The position numbers and the translations under genes were made by a program. DNA of 64,000 nucleotides from Thiomicrorhabdus sp965603495 (GTDB lineage Bacteria > Pseudomonadota > Gammaproteobacteria > Thiomicrospirales > Thiomicrospiraceae): the NCBI GenBank assembly GCA_965603495.1, contig CBFDDF010000004.1, positions 62,001 to 126,000 on the forward strand. The letters run 5' to 3'. Positions within the stretch are counted from its first letter, which is position 1; each line of letters begins with the position of its first letter. Shown in pieces: positions 24,277-33,850 of this stretch. The notes beneath the pieces are model-generated. The model was not told the DNA's origin and did not search any database. It saw only the letters and a program-made list of their open reading frames with translations.

Positions 24277-24306
24277 AAGCCACCTTTATTTAGGTGGCTT
24301 TTTTTT
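24277..24306 (+). terminator. terminator of pilin-like gene A
   Basis: Stem AAGCCACC/AGGTGGCTT followed by eight T residues, 30 nt after the stop. Confidence 0.92.
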
Positions 24307-24404
24307 GCCTAGAGATAAAGTTTTAATCCAAAGCTTTAGTAAGATGTTTTTATCAATTTACGTTAATATTAATTTTATTATGCCTTTTTTTATCGAGTAT
24401 TGTT

Positions 24405-24980
24405 ATGGTGAAACTTACGTCAAATATTAGAATTAAGGGTTTTACATTGGTTGAGGTTGCCATTGTTCTGGTTATTCTGGGATTACTACTAGGTGGTGTC
24501 TTTAAAGGTCAGGAGTTGATTGGCAATACGAATGTTAAACGGCTTGCGGCAGATTTAGAGGCGGTAAGAACGGCGCATTACGCCTATTATGACCGTAAGG
24601 GGGTTTTGCCCGATCAAGCCGCCATAGGGCAGATTAGCAGCGCTTTAGCGATAACTGATAGTGCGACTGATTTTTTTGGAGTCTTGGCTAAGGAGGGATT
24701 TATTACAAATCAAAATATCCTGCCTCCAGAAAGGGTGGCTACGGCGTATGAGGCCTACTTTGTTGCCGATCAAACTGCTGCAGATACGAATAATGCTGTT
24801 ATACCAGGCAAAAATCAAATTTGTGTGACAGGTGTCGATGGTTTAATTGCGCAGGGTTTAGATTTTAAAATGGATAATGGTGATCCGAAAACAGGGGTAA
24901 TGCGTGCAGAGACAGCCATTGCCAATATTGAAACTGCCTACGAGAAAAATGTAATTGTGACCGTTTGCTTGGAGTTATAA
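24405..24980 (+). CDS. type IV pilin-like (class III prepilin) protein B
   Basis: 191 residues, paralogous to the preceding gene product. Prepilin signal IRIKGFTLVEVAIVLVILG, then LLLGGVFKGQELIGN, a helical segment LEAVRTAHYAYYDRKG and a globular domain with cysteines in NQICVTG and VTVCLEL near the C-terminus, likely disulfide bonded. The Shine-Dalgarno is weak, so expression is probably lower than that of protein A. It is separated from protein A by a strong terminator and so has its own promoter. Confidence 0.78.
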   Translation: MVKLTSNIRIKGFTLVEVAIVLVILGLLLGGVFKGQELIGNTNVKRLAADLEAVRTAHYAYYDRKGVLPDQAAIGQISSALAITDSATDFFGVLAKEGFITNQNILPPERVATAYEAYFVADQTAADTNNAVIPGKNQICVTGVDGLIAQGLDFKMDNGDPKTGVMRAETAIANIETAYEKNVIVTVCLEL

Positions 24981-25174
24981 CCTCAAGTTTATATTACTTT
25001 CTTTGAGTTAATGCTTTCCAGCGCTTCCATTTCTTTAGCAAGCCTTTGTTTAAAACTTTCCTATCTTGTCTATTTGCTATGTTAAAATACGCGACCCTGA
25101 ATTTATTAGTAGATTCAGTTACATAGCGCTTTTAGTACTGAGCTCCAAAACCTTTATTTTTGCACGGAATTAAT

Positions 25175-26587
25175 ATGTCACAAACCACTCCTTTTACCGG
25201 CGGACTTTACGTCATCACTTACGGCTGTCAGATGAATGAATATGACTCTGAGAAGATGGCGAGCCTGCTCGCAAAAACCCATGGCTTAAAGCTGGTCACT
25301 GAGCCGGAAGAGGCGGATGTGGTTTTGATGAATACCTGTTCGGTGCGTGAGAAAGCACAAGAGAAGGTGTTTTCTGAGCTCGGTCGTTGGGAAAAATGGA
25401 AAAAACTCAAGCCTAACCGTGTAATCGGGGTGGGTGGCTGTGTGGCTTCGCAAGAAGGCAAGATGATTCGTCAACGTGCGCCCAGTGTCGATGTTATTTT
25501 TGGACCACAAACCCTACACCGTTTACCGGCGATGATTGATGAAGCTTTAAGGGTGCGTGGTGACGACAGCATTAAAAAGAAAAAAGCGGTGATCGATATC
25601 TCTTTCCCGGAAATCGAGAAGTTTGACCACTTGCCTGAGGCAGAAGTTAATGGCGTTTCGGCGATGGTTTCGGTGATGGAAGGCTGTTCTAAATATTGTA
25701 CTTTCTGCGTGGTGCCTTATACCCGTGGTGAAGAAGTTAGTCGTCCGTATGAAGATGTGTTGCATGAAATTCGAGTTTTAGCTGAGCAGGGTGTCCGTGA
25801 AGTCAATTTGCTAGGTCAGAACGTCAATGCTTACCGTGGTGTCATGGAAGATGGCGAAATCGCAGATTTGGCCGTGTTGATGCATGCCGTACGTGCGATT
25901 GATGGTATTGGGCGTATTCGTTTCACTACTTCACATCCCAATGAGATGACAGAGAGTATTATCAACTGTTATGCGGAAATTCCAGAGTTGGTTTCGCATC
26001 TACATCTGCCGATTCAGTCTGGTTCAGACAAAGTTTTGGCGATGATGAAGCGTAACCATATGGTGCTTGAATATAAATCGACTATCCGTAAAGTGCGTGC
26101 TTTACGTCCTAATCTAAGTTTGTCAGGTGATTTTATCATCGGTTTTCCAGGGGAGACCTGCGATGACTTTAAAGAGACTTTGGCGTTAGTCGAAGAGCTT
26201 AAATACGACCGCTCCTTCAGTTTTGTTTACAGTGAACGTCCTGGCACACCTGCTGCTGGCTTCCCGGATGAAGAGCCTATGGAGAAGAAGAAACGCCGAT
26301 TATTCGCGATACAAGAGTTGTTGAATAAGCAGACGGCGGACATTAGTGAAGCGATGTTGGGCACTGTACAACGTGTGTTAGTAGAGCGTTTGTCGCGTAA
26401 GTCTTTTGATCAAGTCGCAGGGCGTACTGAAAATAACCGTGTGGTGAATTTTGAAGGTTCGCCAGAGTTAATCGGTCAATTTGTCGATGTTGAAATCACT
26501 GAAGCGTTAAGCAACTCTTTACGCGGTGTCTTAGTGGCAACACCAGAAGCAGATTCACACGTTGCACCCCTGGCGTATGCGCTGTAA
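25175..26587 (+). CDS. miaB: tRNA-2-methylthio-N6-dimethylallyladenosine synthase MiaB
   Basis: 470 residues, full length. The N-terminal UPF0004 domain has the three cluster cysteines (YGCQMNEYDS, NTCSVREKA, GVGGCVAS). The radical SAM domain has GCSKYCTFCVVPYTRG with CxxxCxxC. A TRAM domain follows at the C-terminus. MiaB adds the methylthio group to ms2i6A37 of tRNAs reading UNN codons. ATG at 25175 agrees with the family start. It heads the miaB-ybeZ-ybeY-corC-lnt block. Confidence 0.97.
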   Translation: MSQTTPFTGGLYVITYGCQMNEYDSEKMASLLAKTHGLKLVTEPEEADVVLMNTCSVREKAQEKVFSELGRWEKWKKLKPNRVIGVGGCVASQEGKMIRQRAPSVDVIFGPQTLHRLPAMIDEALRVRGDDSIKKKKAVIDISFPEIEKFDHLPEAEVNGVSAMVSVMEGCSKYCTFCVVPYTRGEEVSRPYEDVLHEIRVLAEQGVREVNLLGQNVNAYRGVMEDGEIADLAVLMHAVRAIDGIGRIRFTTSHPNEMTESIINCYAEIPELVSHLHLPIQSGSDKVLAMMKRNHMVLEYKSTIRKVRALRPNLSLSGDFIIGFPGETCDDFKETLALVEELKYDRSFSFVYSERPGTPAAGFPDEEPMEKKKRRLFAIQELLNKQTADISEAMLGTVQRVLVERLSRKSFDQVAGRTENNRVVNFEGSPELIGQFVDVEITEALSNSLRGVLVATPEADSHVAPLAYAL

Positions 26588-26673
26588 AATCATTCCAAGC
26601 ATTTTAAACAGTAAGCACTTGTAACAAGGCTTACTGTGCTTTCAGGTTATCCTTTTAATTTTCTTTCAGGCCG

Positions 26674-27741
26674 TTGCCTGAATTACCTTTGAGACGCCTT
26701 TTGTCAGTACTGAATACCATTCAATTTAAACTTTTTCCTGAAGATAATGAGCGTTTACAGAATCTTTGCGGTTGGCATAACGAGCATTTTGACCAAGTTG
26801 AACTCCGCTTAGGGGTAGAGATTAATGCCCGTGGATATCTGCTTTCTATTACGGGATTAGCGGATCGGGTGATTCACGCCGAGCAGGTCATACTTGATTT
26901 GTATGAAGAGACGGGTCATGAGACCTTAACCCCTGAGCGTGTACATTTAGTGTTGCATGAATTGGGTTATGACAAGGCTCAGCCTTTAACGGTCGAGCAA
27001 ACCTTGATTAAAACGCGCCGTAAAACGATTAAAACGCGCAATCCTAATCAAGCCAATTATATTCAAACGATTAAAAGCCATGATGTGAATTTCGGGATTG
27101 GTCCGGCTGGCACGGGTAAAACGTATCTAGCGGTTGCCTGTGCGGTCGAAGCGTTGGAAAATGAACAGGTTCGTCGTATTATTTTGACCCGCCCAGCGGT
27201 TGAGGCGGGCGAAAAGTTGGGGTTTTTACCGGGTGATTTAAGTCAAAAAGTCGATCCTTATTTACGCCCGTTGTTTGATGCATTGTTTGAAATGCTCGGC
27301 TTCGAAACGGTTGAGCGGCTGATTGAAAAGAATGTCATTGAAATCGCACCTTTGGCATTTATGCGCGGTCGAACCTTGAATGAAGCGTTTATCATCCTCG
27401 ATGAAGCGCAAAATACCAGTACCGAGCAGATGAAAATGTTTCTAACACGAATTGGCTTTGGTTCTACCGCGGTGATTACCGGTGATATTACTCAGTGCGA
27501 TTTACCGCGTCATCAAAAGTCCGGTTTACGCCATGTCATCGAGGTGCTAGACGGCGTCGAAGATATTGGTTTTACTTTCTACCAAACGCAAGATGTGGTG
27601 CGTCATCCGATGGTGCAAAAAATCGTCCACGCCTATGACCGCTACGAACGTCAGCATACTCAAGACGACGAACGTTCGAATCAACGTTCTGACCAGATAG
27701 CCAGTCAAGCTTCGCATAAAAACATGAAGTCGAGTTCTTAG
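26674..27741 (+). CDS. ybeZ: PhoH-like NTPase YbeZ
   Basis: 355 residues. Walker A reads GIGPAGTGKTYLA and Walker B IILDEAQN, with an N-terminal KH-like region. YbeZ is a cytoplasmic ATPase that works with the RNase YbeY in ribosome quality control. A TTG at 26674 is used as start; other in-frame TTG codons follow shortly after, so the exact start is uncertain. ybeY follows after 1 nt. Confidence 0.93.
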   Translation: MPELPLRRLLSVLNTIQFKLFPEDNERLQNLCGWHNEHFDQVELRLGVEINARGYLLSITGLADRVIHAEQVILDLYEETGHETLTPERVHLVLHELGYDKAQPLTVEQTLIKTRRKTIKTRNPNQANYIQTIKSHDVNFGIGPAGTGKTYLAVACAVEALENEQVRRIILTRPAVEAGEKLGFLPGDLSQKVDPYLRPLFDALFEMLGFETVERLIEKNVIEIAPLAFMRGRTLNEAFIILDEAQNTSTEQMKMFLTRIGFGSTAVITGDITQCDLPRHQKSGLRHVIEVLDGVEDIGFTFYQTQDVVRHPMVQKIVHAYDRYERQHTQDDERSNQRSDQIASQASHKNMKSSS

Positions 27742-27742
27742 A

Positions 27743-28234
27743 ATGGAAAGTCAGAGTATGCTTGATATTGAATTACAGTGGGGGATTGACGAATTACCTG
27801 CACCCACGTTAGCGCAGTGCGAAATGTGGGTAGCGGCAGCCTTGGTTGGTGGCCGAGCAAGTCAAGCTGTTGAAATGACGATTCGTATTGTTGACCTGGC
27901 AGAAAGTCAGCAATTGAACCGTGATTACCGTGAAAAAAACAAACCCACTAATGTGCTCTCTTTTGAATTCGAACAACCACCAGGCCTGGTCGATTTAGGC
28001 GAAGCCTTACCCTATTTGGGGGACCTGGCTATTTGTGCAGAGGTCGTCGCGCAAGAAGCTTTAGTCCAGCATAAAGCATTAGAATCTCACTGGGCGCACA
28101 TGATTGTGCACGGCACCTTGCATTTGCAAGGCTATGACCATATAGAAGATGATGAAGCCGAGATAATGGAAGGCTTGGAAATCAAAATTATGCAGGGATT
28201 AGGTTTTGCTAACCCCTACGAAACGACTTCCTGA
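27743..28234 (+). CDS. ybeY: endoribonuclease YbeY (16S rRNA maturation)
   Basis: 163 residues. The zinc motif is HMIVHGTLHLQGYDH. NKPTNVLSFEF is also typical. YbeY processes the 3' end of 16S rRNA and removes defective ribosomes with RNase R. It starts 1 nt after ybeZ. The gene contains palindrome copy 7 at a place where the protein reads PPGLVDLG, a loop that varies in the family. Confidence 0.95.
   Translation: MESQSMLDIELQWGIDELPAPTLAQCEMWVAAALVGGRASQAVEMTIRIVDLAESQQLNRDYREKNKPTNVLSFEFEQPPGLVDLGEALPYLGDLAICAEVVAQEALVQHKALESHWAHMIVHGTLHLQGYDHIEDDEAEIMEGLEIKIMQGLGFANPYETTS
27979..27990. repeat. ACCAGGCCTGGT palindrome, copy 7
   Basis: Perfect copy inside ybeY, encoding PGLV. Confidence 0.9.
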
Positions 28235-28321
28235 TGATTTAAAAGATCGAAGTTTATTACCAAAGCTTATCTAACCTGCTTTTCAGGTTAGAGGGTTTTT
28301 ATAAAGAGGTTTAAATTGTAA

Positions 28322-29200
28322 ATGAGTGACAGTATTAGCGGCTCTTCATGGCTGGAACGTCTAGGAAAGATTTTTTCAGATGAGCCGGAGAGTCGAGAAG
28401 AACTTATCAATGTCTTAAGTGACGCGCAAAGCCAAGGGTTGATTGATGCGGACGCATTATTAATGATCAATGGCGTTTTGAATGTGTCAGAAGCGCGCGT
28501 GCGTGACATTATGATTCCACGTTTACAGATTGAATTGATTGATGCCTCGGAACCTTTGGAATCAATTTTAGAAACCATGCTCGAAAGTTCACATTCGCGT
28601 TACCCAGTGATATCTGGCAATCAGATTGTTGGGGTCTTGCTCGCGAAAGATGTTTTTAGAGCCGTGGTAAAAGGTGAATTAACGACCAAAGAAGATTTGC
28701 AAGCCATTTACCGTGTGCCCATTTTTGTGCCTGAAAGCAAACGTTTAAATGTTTTATTGCGTGACTTTAAATCAAGCCGCAATCATTTGGCCTTAGTGGT
28801 CGATGAATATGCCGAATTAGCAGGCCTGGTGACGATTGAAGACGTGCTAGAGCAGATTGTGGGTGATATTGAAGATGAACATGATATTGAAGAGCAGGAT
28901 CATATTCAAAAGCGTGTTGCAGGATCCTATTCTGTTAATGCTTTTACGCCAATAGAAAAGTTCAATGAATTCTTCGGTGTCTCTATACAAGATGGTAATA
29001 GTGAGACCATTGGAGGGTTTTTGGCCACTGAGTTTGGTCATGTACCTTTGCAAGAAGAAGTCTTAACAACCCAAGGTTTTTGTTTTACCGTGCTCAAAGG
29101 TAATAATCGTCGTGCTGAACTGTTTGAGGTTAAGCCTTTGGACGACAAGATTAGCGAGCAGGCTAAAGCAAATATCGACCGTCTTACCAACGCGGAATAA
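28322..29200 (+). CDS. corC: CorC/YbeX-family CBS-domain protein
   Basis: 292 residues. Two CBS domains (about 70-195: VRDIMIPRLQIELID, SRYPVISGNQIVGVLLAKD, ALVVDEYAELAGLVTIEDVLEQIVG) and a C-terminal CorC/HlyC domain with ETIGGFLATEFGHVP. There are no membrane helices, as in E. coli YbeX. It has been linked to magnesium/cobalt efflux and, more recently, to ribosome biogenesis with YbeY/YbeZ. A near-copy of the palindrome (28819-28830, one mismatch) encodes AGLV. Confidence 0.93.
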   Translation: MSDSISGSSWLERLGKIFSDEPESREELINVLSDAQSQGLIDADALLMINGVLNVSEARVRDIMIPRLQIELIDASEPLESILETMLESSHSRYPVISGNQIVGVLLAKDVFRAVVKGELTTKEDLQAIYRVPIFVPESKRLNVLLRDFKSSRNHLALVVDEYAELAGLVTIEDVLEQIVGDIEDEHDIEEQDHIQKRVAGSYSVNAFTPIEKFNEFFGVSIQDGNSETIGGFLATEFGHVPLQEEVLTTQGFCFTVLKGNNRRAELFEVKPLDDKISEQAKANIDRLTNAE

Positions 29201-29212
29201 CCATCGTATAAT
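29184..29212 (+). promoter_or_regulatory. candidate promoter of lnt inside the end of corC
   Basis: TTACCA (29184-29189), 17-bp spacer, TATAAT (29207-29212). Transcription would start near 29219, which supports the lnt start at 29251 over the TTG at 29212. Confidence 0.5.
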
Positions 29213-29250
29213 TGCGCTCAACCCTTAGTAAAGTTCAAAGGATTCTAGTT

Positions 29251-30789
29251 TTGAAAGCCGCCAAAAGACCATTTTTAAATGGGCTCATCACTCTGTTCTT
29301 ACCTAAGAAAGCGCACGCGATTGCCTTTGTATTAGGGGTGTTGGGCGTTTTTTCCTTTGCGCCATTCGACTTTTCTCCCGTTATAATTGGTTCTCTAGCG
29401 GGTCTGTTTTTATTATGGTTAGAGGCGGAAAGCCGTTTTGAAGGGTTTAAAATTGGTTTATGGTTTGGTCTCGGCTTCTTTGGTCTAGGGGTGAGTTGGC
29501 TATTCTCTAGTATCTACATCTATTCTGGCGTTTTGCTACCGTTAGCCATTTTAATGACCTTAATCTTCGTTCTGTTCCTTGCACTATTTGTCGCATTCAG
29601 TGGCTGGATAACGCAGTATTTTAAAAATAGTAAACGACCAGGCCTGGTATTAACCGTGTTGTTTCCTGCGGTCTGGGTTGGTGGGGAACTACTACGTTCT
29701 TCTCTATTTGGCGGCTATCCTTTGTTGTTAGTCGGTAATACGCATCTAATGACTTGGCTGGCGGGTTATGCACCCGTTTTGGGGGTTTGGGGTGTCTCTT
29801 GGGCGATTGCCATGTCCGCGGGTTTGTTGTTGTGGTTGTTTAAAAGCCGTTCTTGGGTTGTTGCGAGTTTGACGCTGTGCCTGCTGTGGTCGATTGGCGG
29901 ATTATTGCAGGATATTGAGTGGGTCAAGCCGCTTGATAAACCGATTGATATTGCCTTGTTACAGGGTAATGTTCCTCAGGAAAAGAAGTGGCTCCAGTCT
30001 GAATTTATGCCCACCTTGAAGACTTATGTTTCACTGACTAAAAGTAATATGGATGCGGATGTGATTGTCTGGCCGGAGACGGCGATTCCTGCTTATTATG
30101 ATGTGGTGGAGCGCGGTGCTTTAAACTCATTTATCAAAGATGCTCAACTGTTAAGTACTGATATTCTCGCGGGCACGATTGCGGGCGATCGCGGTTCAGA
30201 AAACTATTACAACGCCCTTATTAATCTACATCGTCCCGAAGACCGGTATTACAAGCACCACCTGGTGCCTTTCAGTGAGTTCTTTCCGCTCAATGATTTG
30301 TTTGCTTTTGTCAGTTCGCTGTTTGATATTCCGTATGCCACTTTTACGGCAGGTCAAGAAGATCAAGCGCCCCTTATGTTGGGGGGGCAGTTGGCTGGAT
30401 TGAGCATCTGTTATGAAACCGCTTTTGGCGAAGAAATGGCGATGCAGTTGCCGGATGCAAAATACTTTATTACCGTGAGTAATGACGCCTGGTTTGCGCA
30501 CACTTTTGAACCAGCGCAGCAGCTGCAGGAAGTTCGGATGCGAGCACTAGAGCTAGGGCGTGAAATAGCCCGCAGTACCAATACTGGTTTTAGCGCGATT
30601 ATTGATATACAAGGCAATATTAAACAGCAGATTCCAGCTTATGAAACGGGTGTTTTAAGAGGGCTGATACAGCCTTATGAAGGCATGACTTTCTATGCGG
30701 AGTGGGGCAAGCTGCCAGTACTGTTTTTGCTATTTAACTTATTTGGTTTTATGCTGGCAAAACGCTATTTCTTAACCGGACGTCTATAG
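29251..30789 (+). CDS. lnt: apolipoprotein N-acyltransferase
   Basis: About 512 residues: an N-terminal half with six or so membrane helices, then a periplasmic nitrilase domain. The catalytic triad is visible as Glu in WPETAIP, Lys in YYKHHLVPFSEF, and Cys in LSICYETAF. Lnt adds the third acyl chain to lipoproteins. The TTG at 29251 is preferred because AAAGGA lies eight bases upstream; an earlier TTG (29212) falls within the likely promoter. The gene carries palindrome copy 8 (RPGLVL) in the cytoplasmic loop between membrane segments. Confidence 0.95.
   Translation: MKAAKRPFLNGLITLFLPKKAHAIAFVLGVLGVFSFAPFDFSPVIIGSLAGLFLLWLEAESRFEGFKIGLWFGLGFFGLGVSWLFSSIYIYSGVLLPLAILMTLIFVLFLALFVAFSGWITQYFKNSKRPGLVLTVLFPAVWVGGELLRSSLFGGYPLLLVGNTHLMTWLAGYAPVLGVWGVSWAIAMSAGLLLWLFKSRSWVVASLTLCLLWSIGGLLQDIEWVKPLDKPIDIALLQGNVPQEKKWLQSEFMPTLKTYVSLTKSNMDADVIVWPETAIPAYYDVVERGALNSFIKDAQLLSTDILAGTIAGDRGSENYYNALINLHRPEDRYYKHHLVPFSEFFPLNDLFAFVSSLFDIPYATFTAGQEDQAPLMLGGQLAGLSICYETAFGEEMAMQLPDAKYFITVSNDAWFAHTFEPAQQLQEVRMRALELGREIARSTNTGFSAIIDIQGNIKQQIPAYETGVLRGLIQPYEGMTFYAEWGKLPVLFLLFNLFGFMLAKRYFLTGRL
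29637..29648. repeat. ACCAGGCCTGGT palindrome, copy 8
   Basis: Perfect copy inside lnt, encoding PGLV. Confidence 0.9.
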
Positions 30790-30819
30790 TCGCCCGGTTC
30801 ATTGTAGAGTTCGAATGGC

Positions 30820-31209
30820 TTATTTAGGATGGTCAAACATCGGATGGTTTTCGTCCATCGCAGCCGCTAAGCGTAGTCTTAATAACGTAATATCCGTCGG
30901 ATCAGCCAAAGTCAGCGCCTTATCAATCAATATTGTTTCCAGTAGCGGCAAATCCATGCTGATGAACTCATCCACACCTTTTTCAGCTTCGGATAAATAT
31001 TCCGCTGCTTGCATAACATCGGCATGCAAATCTTGTTGAACTTGTTCAAACTCTTTGCTGGTTAACTCCGCAAGCTCATGGTCTGCTTGCTCAGCTTTCT
31101 CAATCGCATGTCCCAATAGTTGCCAGGTTTTTTGCTCAGTAGAAATTAAAGATTCCTTAGCATGATTCAGTAAGGTTCTATACGCTTCGAGCATTTTGTT
31201 GCCATTCAT
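30820..31209 (-). CDS. YbeL-like (DUF1451) helical protein lacking the zinc ribbon
   Basis: A 129-residue, acidic, wholly helical protein. Position (divergent from leuS, next to lnt) and the N-terminal pattern ELTSKEFEQVQQDLHADVMQAAEYL resemble E. coli YbeL. YbeL has about 160 residues with a C-terminal four-cysteine zinc ribbon; this protein has no cysteine at all, so the ribbon is missing or it belongs to another family. ATG follows AGGAGAAAATA. Function unknown; the assignment is tentative. Confidence 0.7.
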   Translation of the reverse strand: MNGNKMLEAYRTLLNHAKESLISTEQKTWQLLGHAIEKAEQADHELAELTSKEFEQVQQDLHADVMQAAEYLSEAEKGVDEFISMDLPLLETILIDKALTLADPTDITLLRLRLAAAMDENHPMFDHPK

Positions 31210-31332
31210 TATTTTCTCCTGTTAATGGTCTGTTTCAACTATAATATTGAACTTATTTAATTTAATAAGCAAGTCGAAAAAGCTCGATTTTCTTAGATGC
31301 ACGCTAACCGTTTGGAAGTAGAAGTAAAAGCC

Positions 31333-33822
31333 ATGTCAGAAGTTCAATACAATCCTCAGCAAATTGAAGCAGAAATCCAAAAATATTGGGACGATAACGA
31401 GACCTTTGTGGTCAATGAAGATGACAGCAAAGAGAAGTATTATTGCCTGTCTATGTTCCCGTATCCAAGTGGAAAACTGCACATGGGGCATGTGCGTAAC
31501 TACACCATTGGTGATGTGATTTCACGTTACCAGCGTATGCAAGGTAAAAACGTGCTGCAGCCAATGGGTTGGGATGCGTTTGGTTTGCCTGCGGAAAATG
31601 CCGCTATGGCCAACAATGTTGCGCCAGCTAAGTGGACTTATGAAAATATCGATTACATGCGTACTCAGCTGAAGTCTTTAGGGCTTGGTTATGACTGGAC
31701 GCGCGAAATAGCGACTTGTCACCCTGAATATTACCGTTGGGAGCAGTGGTTATTCACGCGCCTTATGCAAGAAGGTTTGGTCTATCGTAAATTATCAGTC
31801 GTTAACTGGGATCCGGTTGATATGACCGTCTTGGCGAATGAACAGGTTATTGATGGTAAAGGTTGGCGTTCTGGTGCACCAGTTGAGCGTAAAGAGATTG
31901 CTCAGTGGTTCCTGCGTATCACCGATTACGCTGAAGAGTTGTTAGAAGGTTTAGATAAATTGGATGGTTGGCCTGAGCAGGTTAAAACCATGCAGCGCAA
32001 CTGGATTGGTAAATCAACTGGCTTACAGATTTCTTTTCCGATCCAAGGGCAAGCAGAAGGGCAAGATGCGACTTTAGATGTTTACACCACCCGTCCAGAT
32101 ACCTTGATGGGCGTGACTTATTTAGCGATTGCCTCGGATCACCCGTTGTCGGTTAAAGCCTCTATCAATAATGAGCCGTTGGAACGTTTCATTGAAGAGT
32201 GCTCTCATGTCTCAACTGCGGAAGCAGATATGGAGACCATGCAGAAGAAAGGCGTGGATACCGGGATTCGTGTGACCCATCCGATTACCGGTGAAATCGT
32301 TCCTGTTTGGGCAGCGAACTTTGTCTTAATGAATTACGGTACCGGTGCGGTGATGTCTGTACCCGCGCATGATCAACGTGATTATGAATTTGCTAAAGCC
32401 TATGGTTTAGAGATCAAAGCGGTCATTGCCCCGAGTGCCGATGAAATGGCAGACGTGTCGAAAACTGCCTTTACTGAAAAGGGCATCTTGGTTAATTCTG
32501 GTCAGTTTGATGGTCTTAAATCTAAGCAAGCATTACACGAAATGGCGAAAGTCCTGGGTGAGAAAAAAATAGGTGAGAAAAGTCTGGGTGAAAAACAGAC
32601 CAACTACCGTTTACGTGACTGGGGAATTTCTCGTCAGCGTTATTGGGGTTGCCCGATTCCGGTTATCTATTGCCCTGCGTGTGGTGCTTTACCTGTGCCA
32701 GAAGATCAGTTACCCGTTAAATTGCCAGAAGATGTTGTGCCGGATGGTTCAGGCTCACCATTGGCTAAGCTAGACAGTTTTAAAAACTGTGACTGCCCTC
32801 AGTGTGGTGGTCCAGCTCAGCGTGAAACGGATACCTTTGATACCTTCTTTGAGTCGTCTTGGTATCACGCTCGTTACACCTCTAAAGACAATTCAGAAGC
32901 AATGTTGGATGAACGTGCTGATTACTGGGCGCCTGTTGATCAATACATCGGGGGTATTGAACACGCTATCTTGCATCTTTTGTATGCACGCTTCTTCCAC
33001 AAGCTGATGCGTGATCAAGGACTGGTCAACTCTGACGAACCGTTTAAGAAGTTATTGACCCAAGGTATGGTGTTATTAGACGGCACTAAAATGTCGAAGT
33101 CGAAAGGCAATACGGTCGATCCGCAAGGTCTGATTGCAAAGTTTGGCGCTGATACGGTACGTCTATTCATTATGTTCGCGGCGCCGCCAGAGCAGAGTTT
33201 GGAATGGTCTGATAAAGGCGTTGAGGGCGGCTTCCGCTTCCTTAACCGCGTTTGGCGTCAAGTGCAAAGCCACATTGAAGCAGGCCTGGTCACTGCAGCG
33301 ACTTCATCTGAAGGCCTGAATAAAGACGCGAAAGCATTGCGTTTGAAATTGCATGAAACCTTGCAGAAAGTCACAGATGATATCGGTCGTCGTCAAACCT
33401 TCAATACCGCAATTGCGGCTTGTATGGAACTGATGAACGAATTGTCTAAATTTGAAGACACAACTGAATCAAGTCGTGGCGTGATGCAAGAAGCCTTAGA
33501 AATCTTAGTGTTGATGTTATCGCCAATGACACCGCATCTATCACAGAATTTGTGGATCGCTTTAGGCAAAGACGGTTTAGTCGTGGATGCAACTTGGCCG
33601 GTGGTCGATGAGTCGGCGCTGGTTAAATCTGAGATTGAATTGATGGTTCAGGTCAACGGTAAGTTACGCGGTAAAATTGAAGTGTCTGTGGACACGGATA
33701 AAGAGACTATTTTAGCGATGGCTAAAAGCGATGAAACTGTATTGAAATTTATTGACGGTAAAGAGATCCTCAAAGAAATCGTCGTACCAGGTCGATTGGT
33801 TAACTTAGTCGTTAAAGGTTAA
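31333..33822 (+). CDS. leuS: leucyl-tRNA synthetase
   Basis: 829 residues, class I synthetase. HIGH motif in YPSGKLHMGHVRNYTIGD, editing domain with TTRPDTLMGVTY, zinc-binding cysteines in YCPACG and CDCPQCGG, KMSKS motif in GTKMSKSKGNTVDPQ, and the C-terminal anticodon-binding domain. The ATG at 31333 aligns with the family start; an ATG 36 nt upstream is in frame but unlikely. It heads leuS-lptE-holA. A one-mismatch palindrome copy lies at 33279-33290 (AGLV). Confidence 0.98.
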   Translation: MSEVQYNPQQIEAEIQKYWDDNETFVVNEDDSKEKYYCLSMFPYPSGKLHMGHVRNYTIGDVISRYQRMQGKNVLQPMGWDAFGLPAENAAMANNVAPAKWTYENIDYMRTQLKSLGLGYDWTREIATCHPEYYRWEQWLFTRLMQEGLVYRKLSVVNWDPVDMTVLANEQVIDGKGWRSGAPVERKEIAQWFLRITDYAEELLEGLDKLDGWPEQVKTMQRNWIGKSTGLQISFPIQGQAEGQDATLDVYTTRPDTLMGVTYLAIASDHPLSVKASINNEPLERFIEECSHVSTAEADMETMQKKGVDTGIRVTHPITGEIVPVWAANFVLMNYGTGAVMSVPAHDQRDYEFAKAYGLEIKAVIAPSADEMADVSKTAFTEKGILVNSGQFDGLKSKQALHEMAKVLGEKKIGEKSLGEKQTNYRLRDWGISRQRYWGCPIPVIYCPACGALPVPEDQLPVKLPEDVVPDGSGSPLAKLDSFKNCDCPQCGGPAQRETDTFDTFFESSWYHARYTSKDNSEAMLDERADYWAPVDQYIGGIEHAILHLLYARFFHKLMRDQGLVNSDEPFKKLLTQGMVLLDGTKMSKSKGNTVDPQGLIAKFGADTVRLFIMFAAPPEQSLEWSDKGVEGGFRFLNRVWRQVQSHIEAGLVTAATSSEGLNKDAKALRLKLHETLQKVTDDIGRRQTFNTAIAACMELMNELSKFEDTTESSRGVMQEALEILVLMLSPMTPHLSQNLWIALGKDGLVVDATWPVVDESALVKSEIELMVQVNGKLRGKIEVSVDTDKETILAMAKSDETVLKFIDGKEILKEIVVPGRLVNLVVKG

Positions 33823-33850
33823 AAAAGTTACTCGAATAAACAATCCAAAA

